Shown one piece after another: positions 14,301-21,855 of a stretch of DNA of 43,881 bases (position 1 is the stretch's first letter; every line of letters begins with the position of its first letter). Position numbers and translations under genes: made by a program. The notes beneath the pieces are model-generated. The model saw nothing but the letters and a program-made list of their open reading frames with translations, was not told where the DNA came from and ran no database searches. The DNA comes from Deltaproteobacteria bacterium (GTDB lineage: Bacteria > Myxococcota_A > UBA9160 > UBA4427): assembly GCA_019310975.1 (NCBI GenBank), contig JAFDDH010000018.1, positions 1 to 43,881 of the forward strand, in the 5' to 3' direction.

Positions 14301-16989
14301 CCGTCACCTGCGGCCGCAAGCGCGCGATGCGCGCCAGTGTCACCGCCAGCTGGGCGTCGTCGTCGAGTGCGATGCCGGCCTGCGCGACATCGGTGATGCG
14401 CCGGACGATGCCGAGCACGAGCTTATAACGCAGGCTCGGGTCGAGTGCGATCGAGAGCATGCGCAGCACCGCGCGATCGAGGGCATCGGAGGGCTCGAGG
14501 GAGGGCACGCCATACTGCGAGAGCGCAGCACGCATCAGGTCGAGGAATTCCTCCGCCATGCCGGCACCCGCCGCACGGATGCGCCGCACATACATGCGGA
14601 AGCGGGCGTCGTTCGAGGGGCCGAGCTCGCCCGACACCGAGGCCATCTGAGCACGGATGAAGAGCTGCTCGATGTCGGCAAAGGTCTCGAGCTCGTGGCG
14701 GATCTCGGCGAGCTCGCGACGGAAGCTCTCCGACAGATCATCGGGCAGTGGCGCCTCGAGGAAGGCGGAGAGCAGCTCGGCGCGTTCCGGATTCGCGTCG
14801 TAGCCCAGCATGACGCGACGGATTTCTTCACGCACCGTGTCGATGGCGGCTCGGCGCGTCGTCAAGTCGGTTTCGTTGGCGGCGCGTAGGTCGGGCTCCC
14901 CGAGGCGCCCGTCCGCCGACTCGGCGAAGAGCGCAGAGAGCGGGTCGCGCTGCGGCGGCAGCTCGATGCGAGTGCTTGCCGATACCTCCTCCTGCTCCTC
15001 ACTGCCCGGGTCGATCACGAGCAGCACCTCGCCCGCAGCGACCTGCTGACCGGCGTGCACCAGAACCTCCGAAATGACGCCGGCCATCGGCGCCTGGAAA
15101 CCGATCTCCATCTTCATGGCTTCGAGGAGACCCAGCGGCTGCCCGGCCTCGATGCGTTCGCCCACCTCGACGTGCACGCCCACCACAATGGCGGGCGAGC
15201 CCGAGCGCACCTGGCCGGCCGTCTGCAACCCGTAGCGATAGGGGTGGCCGTCCATCTCGAGCCGCATGCCGAGGTCATTCACGTCGTAGACGATGCGGCG
15301 CACGCGCTCGTCGATGATCAGGCGAGCGCGGTACGAGCCTTCCTCGCGCATCGTGGCACCCACCGCCTTGCCGTCGAGATGGACGCGGTAGCGCCAGTTG
15401 CCGATCGCATAGACCTTGAGCCGATAGCTCTCGCCCTCGTAGCTGAGATCGATTTGCTGGCCCACGGAGGGGGGGATGCGCTCGCGCGAAAGCGCCGCCG
15501 TATCGCTGTAGAAGATGTCGCGTGCATCGCCCCGGCTCTGCTGGTAGGCGAGGATGGCCGCGGACACGAAGGCGTCGCGCACCTCGGTGTCGTCCCGCAG
15601 CGTGGAGACGTCTCGCTCCTCGTGCCAGCGGTCGAGCCACCTGGTGTCGAAGCGGCCCGCTCGGTAGTCGGACGAGTCCAGCAGATCGGTCAGGTAGCCC
15701 TTGTTGCTGGCACCGCCCTCGACGACGAGCTCGAAGTCGCGCAACGCACAATCGAGTCGGGCGCGGGCCTCCTCGCGAGTATCGCCGGTGGCGATCACCT
15801 TGGCGATCAGCGAGTCGAAATCGGGTGATACATTCGTCCCCACCGTCACGCCCGAGTCGATGCGAACGCGCGGACCGAGCGCTGGATCGAAGCGCACGAT
15901 GCGGCCGGGCGAGGGCAGGAAGTTCTGGTCCGGATCCTCGGCGCAGACCCGCGCCTCGATCGCGACGCCGCGCTCCTGCACGTGTAGATCCGCAATCGCC
16001 TCATGGCGCGCGATGCGGATCTGAAGCTGCACGAGGTCGATACCGGTGATCTCCTCGGTAATCCCGTGCTCGACCTGCAGACGCGGGTTCACCTCGAGGA
16101 AGTAGAAGCCCTCCTTGCCGAGCAAGAACTCCACGGTGCCGACACCTACGTAGGCGACATGCGTCGCCATCTGGACGGCCGCGGCCTCGAGGGCCTGGCG
16201 GATGGCGGGATCGATATCGGGCGGCGGTGCCTCCTCGAGGACCTTCTGGTGGCGGCGCTGTACCGAGCAGTCCCGACAGCCGAGCGAGAGCACTGTGCCC
16301 TCTTGGTCGGCCGCAATCTGCACCTCGATGTGGCGCCCGCCCGAGACGAGCTTCTCGCAGAAGAGGTCGCCATTCCCGAACGCCGACAGAGCCTCCGCGT
16401 GAGCCGAGCGAAACGCCTCGGCGAGCTGATCGGGCTTCTCGACGATTCGAATGCCGCGGCCCCCGCCACCGGCCGTTGCCTTCAGGACAACCGGATAGCC
16501 GATGCGCTCGGCGGGTTCGACGGCCGCCGCTTCATCGGCCAGCACCCCCCCACTCCATGGTGTCACGGGCACGCCGGCCTTCTCGGCCAGCTGCTTGGAG
16601 GTGATCTTGTCGCCCAGCGAACGCATCGCGTCCGCCGAGGGGCCCAGGAAGACGATCTCCTCGGCAAAAAGACGGTCCACGAAGACCGGGTCCTCGGCGA
16701 CGAATCCCCAACCGGGCCACACCGCATCCGCGTTGCACTGGCGCAGCGTGGCAATGATCCGGTCGTGGTCCAGATAGGCGGCCACCGCACCCTGCTCGGA
16801 GGGCAGCTCGATGGCCTTGTCGGCGTGGCGTACGAAGGGTGCGTCGCGATCGGCGGGGGTGTAGAGCGCCACCACCTCGATATCGCTGCCCTCGCGCACA
16901 CGCAACGACTTGACGGCGCGGATGCATCGCATCGCCGCCTCGCCGCGGTTCACGATCGCGATCCGTCGGATGTCACGCAGCTCGCTCAC
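11356..16989 (-). CDS. Single-chain multidomain acyl-CoA carboxylase (eukaryotic ACC-like layout)
   Basis: 1877 residues in one frame. Residues 1-455 form biotin carboxylase: IAIVNRGEAAMRCIRAVKSL, ATP-grasp loop KATAGGGGRGIRI, CSVQRRHQKVLEEAP and the catalytic NPRLQVEH near 301. Residues 595-661 form the biotin carrier domain, with the biotinylated lysine K626 in EAMKME. Residues about 665-1290 are a largely helical central region. Residues about 1290-1877 form a carboxyltransferase of the ACC/propionyl-CoA type: LFYPYEIIKML, MTQNSSMVLTGRRALEAAG, GYERIMGPNGEAQYYA, LSGFDGSPESLRKLQLEYGAEIARAV. The order and the large central region match eukaryotic acetyl-CoA carboxylase, whereas most bacteria split these parts over four genes. 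It probably makes malonyl-CoA (or a longer carboxyacyl-CoA) for the fab genes upstream. The GTG start overlaps the PPTase stop by four bases. Substrate identity is not proven. Confidence 0.9.
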   Translation of the reverse strand: MSELRDIRRIAIVNRGEAAMRCIRAVKSLRVREGSDIEVVALYTPADRDAPFVRHADKAIELPSEQGAVAAYLDHDRIIATLRQCNADAVWPGWGFVAEDPVFVDRLFAEEIVFLGPSADAMRSLGDKITSKQLAEKAGVPVTPWSGGVLADEAAAVEPAERIGYPVVLKATAGGGGRGIRIVEKPDQLAEAFRSAHAEALSAFGNGDLFCEKLVSGGRHIEVQIAADQEGTVLSLGCRDCSVQRRHQKVLEEAPPPDIDPAIRQALEAAAVQMATHVAYVGVGTVEFLLGKEGFYFLEVNPRLQVEHGITEEITGIDLVQLQIRIARHEAIADLHVQERGVAIEARVCAEDPDQNFLPSPGRIVRFDPALGPRVRIDSGVTVGTNVSPDFDSLIAKVIATGDTREEARARLDCALRDFELVVEGGASNKGYLTDLLDSSDYRAGRFDTRWLDRWHEERDVSTLRDDTEVRDAFVSAAILAYQQSRGDARDIFYSDTAALSRERIPPSVGQQIDLSYEGESYRLKVYAIGNWRYRVHLDGKAVGATMREEGSYRARLIIDERVRRIVYDVNDLGMRLEMDGHPYRYGLQTAGQVRSGSPAIVVGVHVEVGERIEAGQPLGLLEAMKMEIGFQAPMAGVISEVLVHAGQQVAAGEVLLVIDPGSEEQEEVSASTRIELPPQRDPLSALFAESADGRLGEPDLRAANETDLTTRRAAIDTVREEIRRVMLGYDANPERAELLSAFLEAPLPDDLSESFRRELAEIRHELETFADIEQLFIRAQMASVSGELGPSNDARFRMYVRRIRAAGAGMAEEFLDLMRAALSQYGVPSLEPSDALDRAVLRMLSIALDPSLRYKLVLGIVRRITDVAQAGIALDDDAQLAVTLARIARLRPQVTDAVADATLEASYVIFLAPGIEQRAERTSRHVDEWLAASLTELTVPPTDVLLEVAAAPRKVFDRVGHWILGDDPMQREIALAAHTQRRYSPRVPLGYRTAAVDGTRVHCVEYPDLGAVLSAFATPENLVTIAERVCRAAHLLAEREPATRFCALEVMIPPGGEVDLDAARTALEPLLGREIRECRFTLGMLGEEGGSDHVFKTWERVSGGVVMRSEYCDLHPETAERIELQRYSNFELERIPAEEGVYSFYGRAKEVPEDERVFVLADGRDRAPAAGRDLSKHLPTFERLFHRAARSLRSILQVRDARRRLRWNRLAIFVAPPIYLDEDSVSEIARRLAPATRHLGLEKVLVRLNLLDRENPDAVPESREIEIIDTRDQMEINTRVPHHEPLLPAQAYERRLVAARRNRLFYPYEIIKMLTVGERNLVDSGEVRLDELPPSSFEEYDLDPGQDGAVAISVAGRPYGENEAAIVFGLISTPTRKLPEGMRRVLVMSDPTLGRGALAAAECDRLVAAFDLAEALRLPLEWVAVSSGAKIAMDSGTENLDATARVVRRIVTFTQTAGIVNLIVAGVNIGAQAYFDALATMLMHTRGALIMTQNSSMVLTGRRALEAAGSVAAEDEVAIGGYERIMGPNGEAQYYARNLAEAYRILYAHYRFTYIEPGETAPRRALSEDPSGRDVCTHAIAPDDGFGFATVGEIFDDQINPGRKRPFAMRSVMESVIDQDGGHLERWHAMVGGETAIVWDAHLGGIPIELIGIESHTVSRDGYRPYDGPQAWTGGALFPHSSKKVARAINAASGNRPVVILANLSGFDGSPESLRKLQLEYGAEIARAVVNFDGPILFTVVSRYHGGAYVVFSQELNANLDAMALTGSYASVIGGGPAASVVFAREVRAQAAADPRVVEKERSLRFWPTEKGRQELDTLLREVTLEKQAEVAAEFDRIHSVERARDVGSLSDIIKPHSLRPHLIARLQAALHDGDD

Positions 16990-17639
16990 GAGGCAAGCCT
17001 CTGGCGCCGGTGGGAGTCGTCGACTCTGAACGCCCAGGCGACCAGGGCGCCGTGGTGGGAGAGCGAGAGAGGCACATCTGCGGGCCGGCCGTCGCGATAC
17101 ACGACCGGCATGCGCTGCTCGCGGCGGATCTCGATCGTTTCGGTCGGGGCGTCGAGCGCGCGCGCGATCTCCAGGCGCGCGAGTCGTCGCACCACGCGAC
17201 CCGGGCCGTCGGGTGACTCGAGCTCGGCGTCGCCCTCGGGCAGGCGCAGGACGCCATGCACCACGGACACGTCACAATGACTGGGCGAGGGGTGGGCCGC
17301 CACCGCATGCACGCTCTCGTGGTCGCACCAGACGCGGACTCCTTGTACCAGGCCATCGTGGTGGACTCGGCCGCGGCGCTCCGTCGTGCCGGGCTCGGCC
17401 GGATCGAGCTCTACCCCGAAGCGCACGGGCGAAAAGATCAGCTTCGCGTTGCACCGGCGGGCGAGCTTGTAGGCGGCCTCCTTGGCGGCCCATAGACACC
17501 AGCGCTCGCTGGGCTCGTCCACCGCGCGCGCCATCTGGTCACGCTCGGCCCTCGACATGACGCGCTCATCGAAGCGAGCGGAGAGCGTCGACGGATCGGA
17601 GTCGGGATCCATCAGATCGACAACGTCATTGCCCACCAT
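16986..17639 (-). CDS. 4'-Phosphopantetheinyl transferase
   Basis: 217 residues. It converts apo-ACP to holo-ACP by attaching the phosphopantetheine arm of CoA to the carrier serine. The two signature motifs are present: GNDVVDL at residues 3-9 (metal-binding Asp5) and WAAKEAAYK at 50-58 (K53, E54, K58). It ends with a Sfp-like LSLSHHGALVAWAF. Length and C-terminal features suggest a form between AcpS and Sfp types. The ATG at 17639 has GGAGGGGG 5 bases upstream. The frame overlaps the acyltransferase stop by 14 bases and the carboxylase start by 4. Because it is embedded in the cluster, it most likely serves the ACP encoded two genes upstream, whose attachment site is unusual. Confidence 0.85.
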   Translation of the reverse strand: MVGNDVVDLMDPDSDPSTLSARFDERVMSRAERDQMARAVDEPSERWCLWAAKEAAYKLARRCNAKLIFSPVRFGVELDPAEPGTTERRGRVHHDGLVQGVRVWCDHESVHAVAAHPSPSHCDVSVVHGVLRLPEGDAELESPDGPGRVVRRLARLEIARALDAPTETIEIRREQRMPVVYRDGRPADVPLSLSHHGALVAWAFRVDDSHRRQRLAS

Positions 17640-18468
17640 GAACACCCCCTCCGGTCTCGACCATTGCTGCGGGTTCCGCGGCACGCGGGGGCAAACCCGG
17701 ATGCCGGGAGAAGTGCTCGACCTCCATACGGCCAAGCTCTCCAATGATCTGCTCTACCAGGTCGCGCGTGCGCCGGACGCCGCGCGCGTCGCTCTTGGGC
17801 TCGATGCAAGCGAGTGACACGCGCATCACGTCGCCGCGAGCCGGATACTCGCTCCATGTCGCCTGCTGGTCACCGCGCATGTAGACGCAGAGCACCCGGC
17901 AGCCCGCGAGCGCAGCCACGATGCGGCCCACCCCCCATGCGAGCTTCTCTTCCGAGATGCGCCCCGTACGGCTGCGCCCACCCTCTGGAAAGAGCAGCGC
18001 GATCTCGCCACGCCCAAGCAGATACCCGACCCGCGCCAGCACCTCGGCCACATCCTCGCGGGTTCCGCCCCGCTTGATCGGAATGCACTTGGCGAGGTAG
18101 ACGAGCAGACGATTGCGCAGGGTATTCGCGAAGTTCGTCTCCTCTGGCGTGTTCCAGGGCATCGAATCGAAATGGATTGCATACGTCCAGGCCGGAGCCA
18201 GCGCCCAGGCGATCACGAAGGAGTCGATCAGCGTGAGGTGATTGGCACAGATCAGCAGCGGGGCCGAGGAATCGGAGCGGATACGCCGGAACTCGGCGCG
18301 CACTGCGGCATGCTCCGCGATTCGATATCCGAATCCCAGGCGCAGCACGAGCGCGGCCAGCGGGACCCAGAACGGTGCCATCAGCCACGCCAGTGTGCGC
18401 TGCACGCGGTGCTTGCGCACGAGGCGGCTCATCGCGGCGTCGGCGCCGTCCACCCCACCCTCGCTCAT
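17626..18468 (-). CDS. PlsC-like lysophospholipid/1-acylglycerol-3-phosphate acyltransferase
   Basis: 280 residues. The acyltransferase HX4D motif is NHLTLID (H77, D82). The downstream substrate-binding block is LLFPEGGRSRTGRI near residue 160, corresponding to the FPEGTRS motif of PlsC enzymes. A hydrophobic segment at 27-48 (LAWLMAPFWVPLAALVLRLG) anchors it to the inner membrane. It would move acyl groups made by the cluster onto a glycerolipid or similar acceptor. The C-terminal 60 residues are polar and lack motifs. It starts 9 bases after the ACP stop and overlaps the PPTase gene by 14 bases. The acceptor cannot be told from sequence. Confidence 0.85.
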   Translation of the reverse strand: MSEGGVDGADAAMSRLVRKHRVQRTLAWLMAPFWVPLAALVLRLGFGYRIAEHAAVRAEFRRIRSDSSAPLLICANHLTLIDSFVIAWALAPAWTYAIHFDSMPWNTPEETNFANTLRNRLLVYLAKCIPIKRGGTREDVAEVLARVGYLLGRGEIALLFPEGGRSRTGRISEEKLAWGVGRIVAALAGCRVLCVYMRGDQQATWSEYPARGDVMRVSLACIEPKSDARGVRRTRDLVEQIIGELGRMEVEHFSRHPGLPPRAAEPAAMVETGGGVHGGQ

Positions 18469-18477
18469 GGCCGGCTT

Positions 18478-18726
18478 TCAGCCGAGCTTCGAGGAGATGA
18501 GTCCGACGGCGTCGCCCACGGTGTTGACCGAGTCCACGTCCTCGTCCTCGATCTCGATGTCGAACTCGTCCTCGAAGGCGATGACCACGTCCACGAGCCG
18601 GGCTGAGTTCACCTTCAAGTCATCGAGAATGTTGGTTTCGGCGGAGACGCTCTTGAGAGCTGCCTCGTTCTTGACCCATGGCGTGAGGATCTTGACAACC
18701 CTTTCCTGAACTTCGGCTTGATTCAT
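18478..18726 (-). CDS. Acyl carrier protein with unusual attachment motif
   Basis: 82 residues, acidic, four-helix ACP pattern: helix I EVQERVVKILTPWV, loop, ILDDLKVNSARLVDVVIAFEDEF, then DIEIEDEDVDSVNTVGDAVGLI. The phosphopantetheine serine should be S41, but the surrounding motif is VNSARL where typical ACPs have (A)DSLD. Asp before Ser is replaced by Asn, and Leu after Ser by Ala. This suggests a specialised carrier, perhaps matched to the cluster's own phosphopantetheinyl transferase. The ATG at 18726 follows AGGGGAAGCAG; an upstream in-frame extension is rejected. It lies 79 bases after the FabF-like gene, the largest gap inside the cluster. Confidence 0.88.
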   Translation of the reverse strand: MNQAEVQERVVKILTPWVKNEAALKSVSAETNILDDLKVNSARLVDVVIAFEDEFDIEIEDEDVDSVNTVGDAVGLISSKLG

Positions 18727-18805
18727 CTGCTTCCCCTTTCGTCTTTCCTGTGGCTCCGGGCCGCGCTGCGCAAGGCCGGCGGCACCTCTAAAGAGGACGG
18801 TTCGC

Positions 18806-20089
18806 CTAAGCGCCGTCCTCCCACTTCCTGAACACGAGACAAGCATTCACGTCCCCGAACCCGAAGCCAGCCTTGATGATCACGCGCATTTCCGGCAGCT
18901 CGCGAAGGGTATGGGGAATCGAGCTCTCGTAGGGCTCGATCTCGGGATGGACGTCCTCGCAGTTGATCGACGGGTGCACGAAACCACCCTTGAGCATCAG
19001 CACGGAGGCCACGCTCTCCACCGCGCCGGCGGCGCCGAGGCTGTGGCCGATCATGCTCTTCGTCGACGTGATCGGCGGCAGCTCACCCGGGCCCCTGCCG
19101 AGCGCCGCCGCCCAGGAGCCGACCTCCTTGGGATCGGCTCCGGTGGCCGTGAGGTGGCCGTTTATCGCGTCGACGTCGTCGCCAGTGAGCTTCGCATCGC
19201 CGAGCGCCAGATCGATGCAGCGGCGGACGCTCTCGGGATTCGGCGCCGTCATGCTGCCACCGCCGCGGTGGCCTCCGCAATTCACGGCCGCACCGGCCAC
19301 CTCGGCGTGGATGCGCGCGCCGCGTGCACGCGCGGCATCCTCGCTCTCGACCACCAGCACCCCCGCGCCGGCACCCGGAATGAAGCCACCCGCCGATGCG
19401 CTCATCGGTCGCGAGGCACGTTCGGGCTCGTCGTTGGAGCCGCGATTCAACACCCGCATGGCGTCGAAGCCGGCCCAGATATAGTGGCTGGCCGCCTCCG
19501 CGCCACCACAGAGCATGCGCTCGGCGAGTCCAGCGCGAATCCGCTCGACCCCCATCGCGATCGCCTCGGTGCCCGTGCTGCAGGCACTCGAGTTCGTCGT
19601 CACCTGATTGCCCAGCCCGAACTGTCCGGATACGCGCGCCGAGATGCCGCTCGCCATCACCTGCTCGACGGAGGTCGAGCCGAGCCTTCGCACCTTGCCG
19701 GCGTCGGTCAATGGGACCACTTTGGCAGCAGTGGTATCCATGCCGCCGATCCCGGTGCCCAGGATCGCACCCGTGTCCCAGTGGACATGGTCGTCGTCGC
19801 GTGCCGGGCGCTCGAGCCCGGCATCGAGCCAAGCCTCGAGGGTGGCGAGGCTGCAATAGCGATGACTCATATTCATGGCAAGGAGTTCGTCCTGGTCGAA
19901 CCGCTGCTCGGCCAGTGCATCCACACCCTGCGGCACACCCCCCACCGTGCAAGCGAACTTGGCGGCGGCCATCTCCTCGACGTGACGAATGCCCGACTGC
20001 CCCTTGCGCAGGGCCTCTTCGTAGCTGGCCAGTCCATTGGCGTTGGGCGCGATCACGCCCATCCCGGTGATCACCACACGCCGGCTCAT
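18806..20089 (-). CDS. Beta-ketoacyl-ACP synthase II (FabF-like)
   Basis: 427 residues. It condenses malonyl-ACP with the growing acyl-ACP. The thiolase-fold Cys-His-His triad is present: Cys170 in NSSACSTG, His312 in NGHLTATG and His349 in MIGHSLGAAG. Lys344 of STKS is also conserved. The usual NxHGTxT is NGHLTAT here, and the C-terminal GFGGxN loop is FGFGDVNA, so it diverges from housekeeping FabF. The start MSRRVVITGMGVIAP is typical. Its ATG overlaps the stop of the FabZ-like gene (ATGA). It is the main elongation enzyme of the cluster. There is no second KS or chain-length factor, unlike type II polyketide or aryl polyene clusters. Confidence 0.92.
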   Translation of the reverse strand: MSRRVVITGMGVIAPNANGLASYEEALRKGQSGIRHVEEMAAAKFACTVGGVPQGVDALAEQRFDQDELLAMNMSHRYCSLATLEAWLDAGLERPARDDDHVHWDTGAILGTGIGGMDTTAAKVVPLTDAGKVRRLGSTSVEQVMASGISARVSGQFGLGNQVTTNSSACSTGTEAIAMGVERIRAGLAERMLCGGAEAASHYIWAGFDAMRVLNRGSNDEPERASRPMSASAGGFIPGAGAGVLVVESEDAARARGARIHAEVAGAAVNCGGHRGGGSMTAPNPESVRRCIDLALGDAKLTGDDVDAINGHLTATGADPKEVGSWAAALGRGPGELPPITSTKSMIGHSLGAAGAVESVASVLMLKGGFVHPSINCEDVHPEIEPYESSIPHTLRELPEMRVIIKAGFGFGDVNACLVFRKWEDGA

Positions 20090-20544
20090 CGCGGGACCCC
20101 CATGCCGGCAAGCTCACCCGAGCAGACCACCTTTCCGTCATCCAGCTTCATCTCGACCTCGGCGCGCAGCTTCTTGTGCCGGAAGAATTTCACGCGGCCG
20201 GTCGTCGTCACGCGCTGGCCGGGTTTGACGGTGCCGGTGAACTCCACGCTCGCATCGGTGAATACCGTGACGATCTTTTCCAGTTCACCGGCGTCGAATT
20301 TCAAGGCGTAGAGGTAGATGCCCTGCGCGACGACGCCCGCCTGAGCCATGGCCTCCACCAGGATCACGCCCGGAGTGATCGGGTTGCCGGGAAAGTGACC
20401 ACGGTAGAAATCCGCATCCTCGGGGAAACGATAGCTCGCGACGATGTGCTCGCGATCCAGCTCATCGATCGTCTCGATGAAGCGGAAGGGCTCCTGCTGG
20501 GGAACCAGCGCGAGCGTCTCGGCAGGCGAAAGATCCCTACCCAC
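20086..20544 (-). CDS. 3-Hydroxyacyl-ACP dehydratase (FabZ-like hotdog protein)
   Basis: 152 residues, single hotdog domain. The catalytic pair of FabZ is visible: His50 in YRGHFPGNPITPG and Glu64 in VILVEAMAQAG. It removes water from 3-hydroxyacyl-ACP to give the trans-2-enoyl product. The GTG start at 20544 has GGAGG 8 bases upstream, inside the end of fabG. It overlaps fabG by 8 bases and the FabF-like gene by 4. Having both a FabZ-type and a FabA-type dehydratase in one operon suggests division of labour over chain length or double-bond position. Confidence 0.9.
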   Translation of the reverse strand: MGRDLSPAETLALVPQQEPFRFIETIDELDREHIVASYRFPEDADFYRGHFPGNPITPGVILVEAMAQAGVVAQGIYLYALKFDAGELEKIVTVFTDASVEFTGTVKPGQRVTTTGRVKFFRHKKLRAEVEMKLDDGKVVCSGELAGMGVPR

Positions 20545-21265
20545 CGTACATGCCTCCGTTCACGTGCAGCACAGTCCCGTTCACATAGCTGGCCCGGGTG
20601 GCGAGGAAGGCGACCACGTCCGCCACTTCCTCGGCCCTGCCCATCCTGCCCTGGGGAATGCGCGCCAGAATCGCCGCCTTCACTTCTTCGGGCAGCGCCT
20701 CCGTCATCTCGGTATCGATGAAGCCCGGCGCCACCGAATTGACCAGGATCTCCCGGCCGGCCAGCTCCTGGGCGAGAGACTTCGTGAACGCATCCAGGCC
20801 GGCCTTGGCCATCGTGTAGGGGATCTGGCCCGGATTGCCGGTGTGACCCACCACACTCGAGATGTTGATGATCCGACCCGTGCCCTTGCGGAACATGAAG
20901 CGGCGCAGGATCAGCTTGCTGAGATACCAGGTGCCACGCGCCAGGCCAGCCACGGCATCATATTCGCCGAGCTTCATGGTCAACATCGGCGCGTTGACGT
21001 TGTAGCCCGCGTTGTTGACCAGGACGTCGACCCCGCCGGCCTCTTCCTTGATCTGCTTGATGGCGGCATCGATTTGATCGCTGTCCGCGAGGTCGGCCCT
21101 CACGCCAAAGCCAGATTTCAGCTCGGCCAGGAGTTTCTGTGCCTTCTCCTCGCTCGACCGGTAGTGGAGTGCTATGCGGAAGCCCTCACTCGCGAGCCGG
21201 CGCGCGCACGCCGCCCCGATGCCCGTGGCGCCTCCTGTCACCAACGCAACCGGAGCGTCGCTCAT
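20537..21265 (-). CDS. fabG: 3-Oxoacyl-ACP reductase
   Basis: 242 residues, short-chain dehydrogenase family. The cofactor loop is TGGATGIG (residues 10-17), then NNAG (84-87). The catalytic residues are Ser137 in INISSVVGH, Tyr150 and Lys154 in YTMAK. NADPH preference is expected from the family. It reduces 3-ketoacyl-ACP to the 3-hydroxy form. The C-terminal VNGTVLHVNGGMYGG is typical of FabG. The ATG start overlaps the fabA stop by four bases (ATGA). It lies between the two dehydratase genes, so the reduction-dehydration steps are encoded together. Confidence 0.93.
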   Translation of the reverse strand: MSDAPVALVTGGATGIGAACARRLASEGFRIALHYRSSEEKAQKLLAELKSGFGVRADLADSDQIDAAIKQIKEEAGGVDVLVNNAGYNVNAPMLTMKLGEYDAVAGLARGTWYLSKLILRRFMFRKGTGRIINISSVVGHTGNPGQIPYTMAKAGLDAFTKSLAQELAGREILVNSVAPGFIDTEMTEALPEEVKAAILARIPQGRMGRAEEVADVVAFLATRASYVNGTVLHVNGGMYGG

Positions 21266-21855
21266 CGCTCCATCCTTCCGCCCCGCGAATTCTCGGACTC
21301 GATTGGGTAGTCGGGGTATTGGATGTCGCGGAAGAGGCCCACGCGGGCGCCCTTCACGGTGTAGATCTCGTCGTCGTCCACCAGCAGGCGTGCATCACCA
21401 ATCACCATCGAGGCCCCTGCACTCTGCATCACCGTATAACGCTTCACGTCCACCTCGTAGCGGATGACGCTGTCATAGGGCCGGATCTGGCCGAAGAACT
21501 CGACCTCCCCGCAGCCCAATGCACGTCCGCTGCCGAGCCCACCTCGCCAGTTGCAGTAGAAGCCCAACAGCTGCCAGATGCCATCGAGGCCCAAGCATCC
21601 GGGCTGCACGGGATCGCCCTGGAAGTGACAGTGAAAGAACCAGTCATCCAGATTCACGTCGCGCTCGGCCACGATGCGACCGCGGCTCTTGTTGGCCGTG
21701 ATCTCGACCACTCGATCCAGCATCAGCATCGGTGGGATCGGCAGTCGCGCCACCAGCTCTTCGGGCGCATCCTTTACCAGACGCCCGTACGCGAAGGCGA
21801 GAAGCTCCGGCTTTTCGAAGTGCGAGCGGCCCTTGAATTCATCGTAGGTGAGCAT
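21262..21855 (-). CDS. fabA: 3-Hydroxydecanoyl-ACP dehydratase/isomerase (FabA type)
   Basis: 197 residues. The FabA signature is clear: FHCHFQGDPVQPGCLGLDGIWQLLGF, shown here only in part as HFQGDPVQPGCLGLDGIWQL. By alignment with E. coli FabA, the catalytic pair is His77 and Asp91. FabA enzymes both dehydrate and isomerise trans-2 to cis-3 enoyl-ACP, the branch point to unsaturated fatty acids. The start is the ATG at 21855, overlapping the FabH-like stop by one base (TGATG). A TTG one codon upstream is less likely. Its presence, and the absence of an enoyl reductase in the cluster, points to products that keep double bonds. Confidence 0.92.
   Translation of the reverse strand: MLTYDEFKGRSHFEKPELLAFAYGRLVKDAPEELVARLPIPPMLMLDRVVEITANKSRGRIVAERDVNLDDWFFHCHFQGDPVQPGCLGLDGIWQLLGFYCNWRGGLGSGRALGCGEVEFFGQIRPYDSVIRYEVDVKRYTVMQSAGASMVIGDARLLVDDDEIYTVKGARVGLFRDIQYPDYPIESENSRGGRMER

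Noticed and set aside
11338-14889. 1183-codon plus-strand open frame
   Set aside because: Fully antisense to the carboxylase, whose domains and motifs are unmistakable; the plus-strand product is His/Arg/Ala-rich without any domain.
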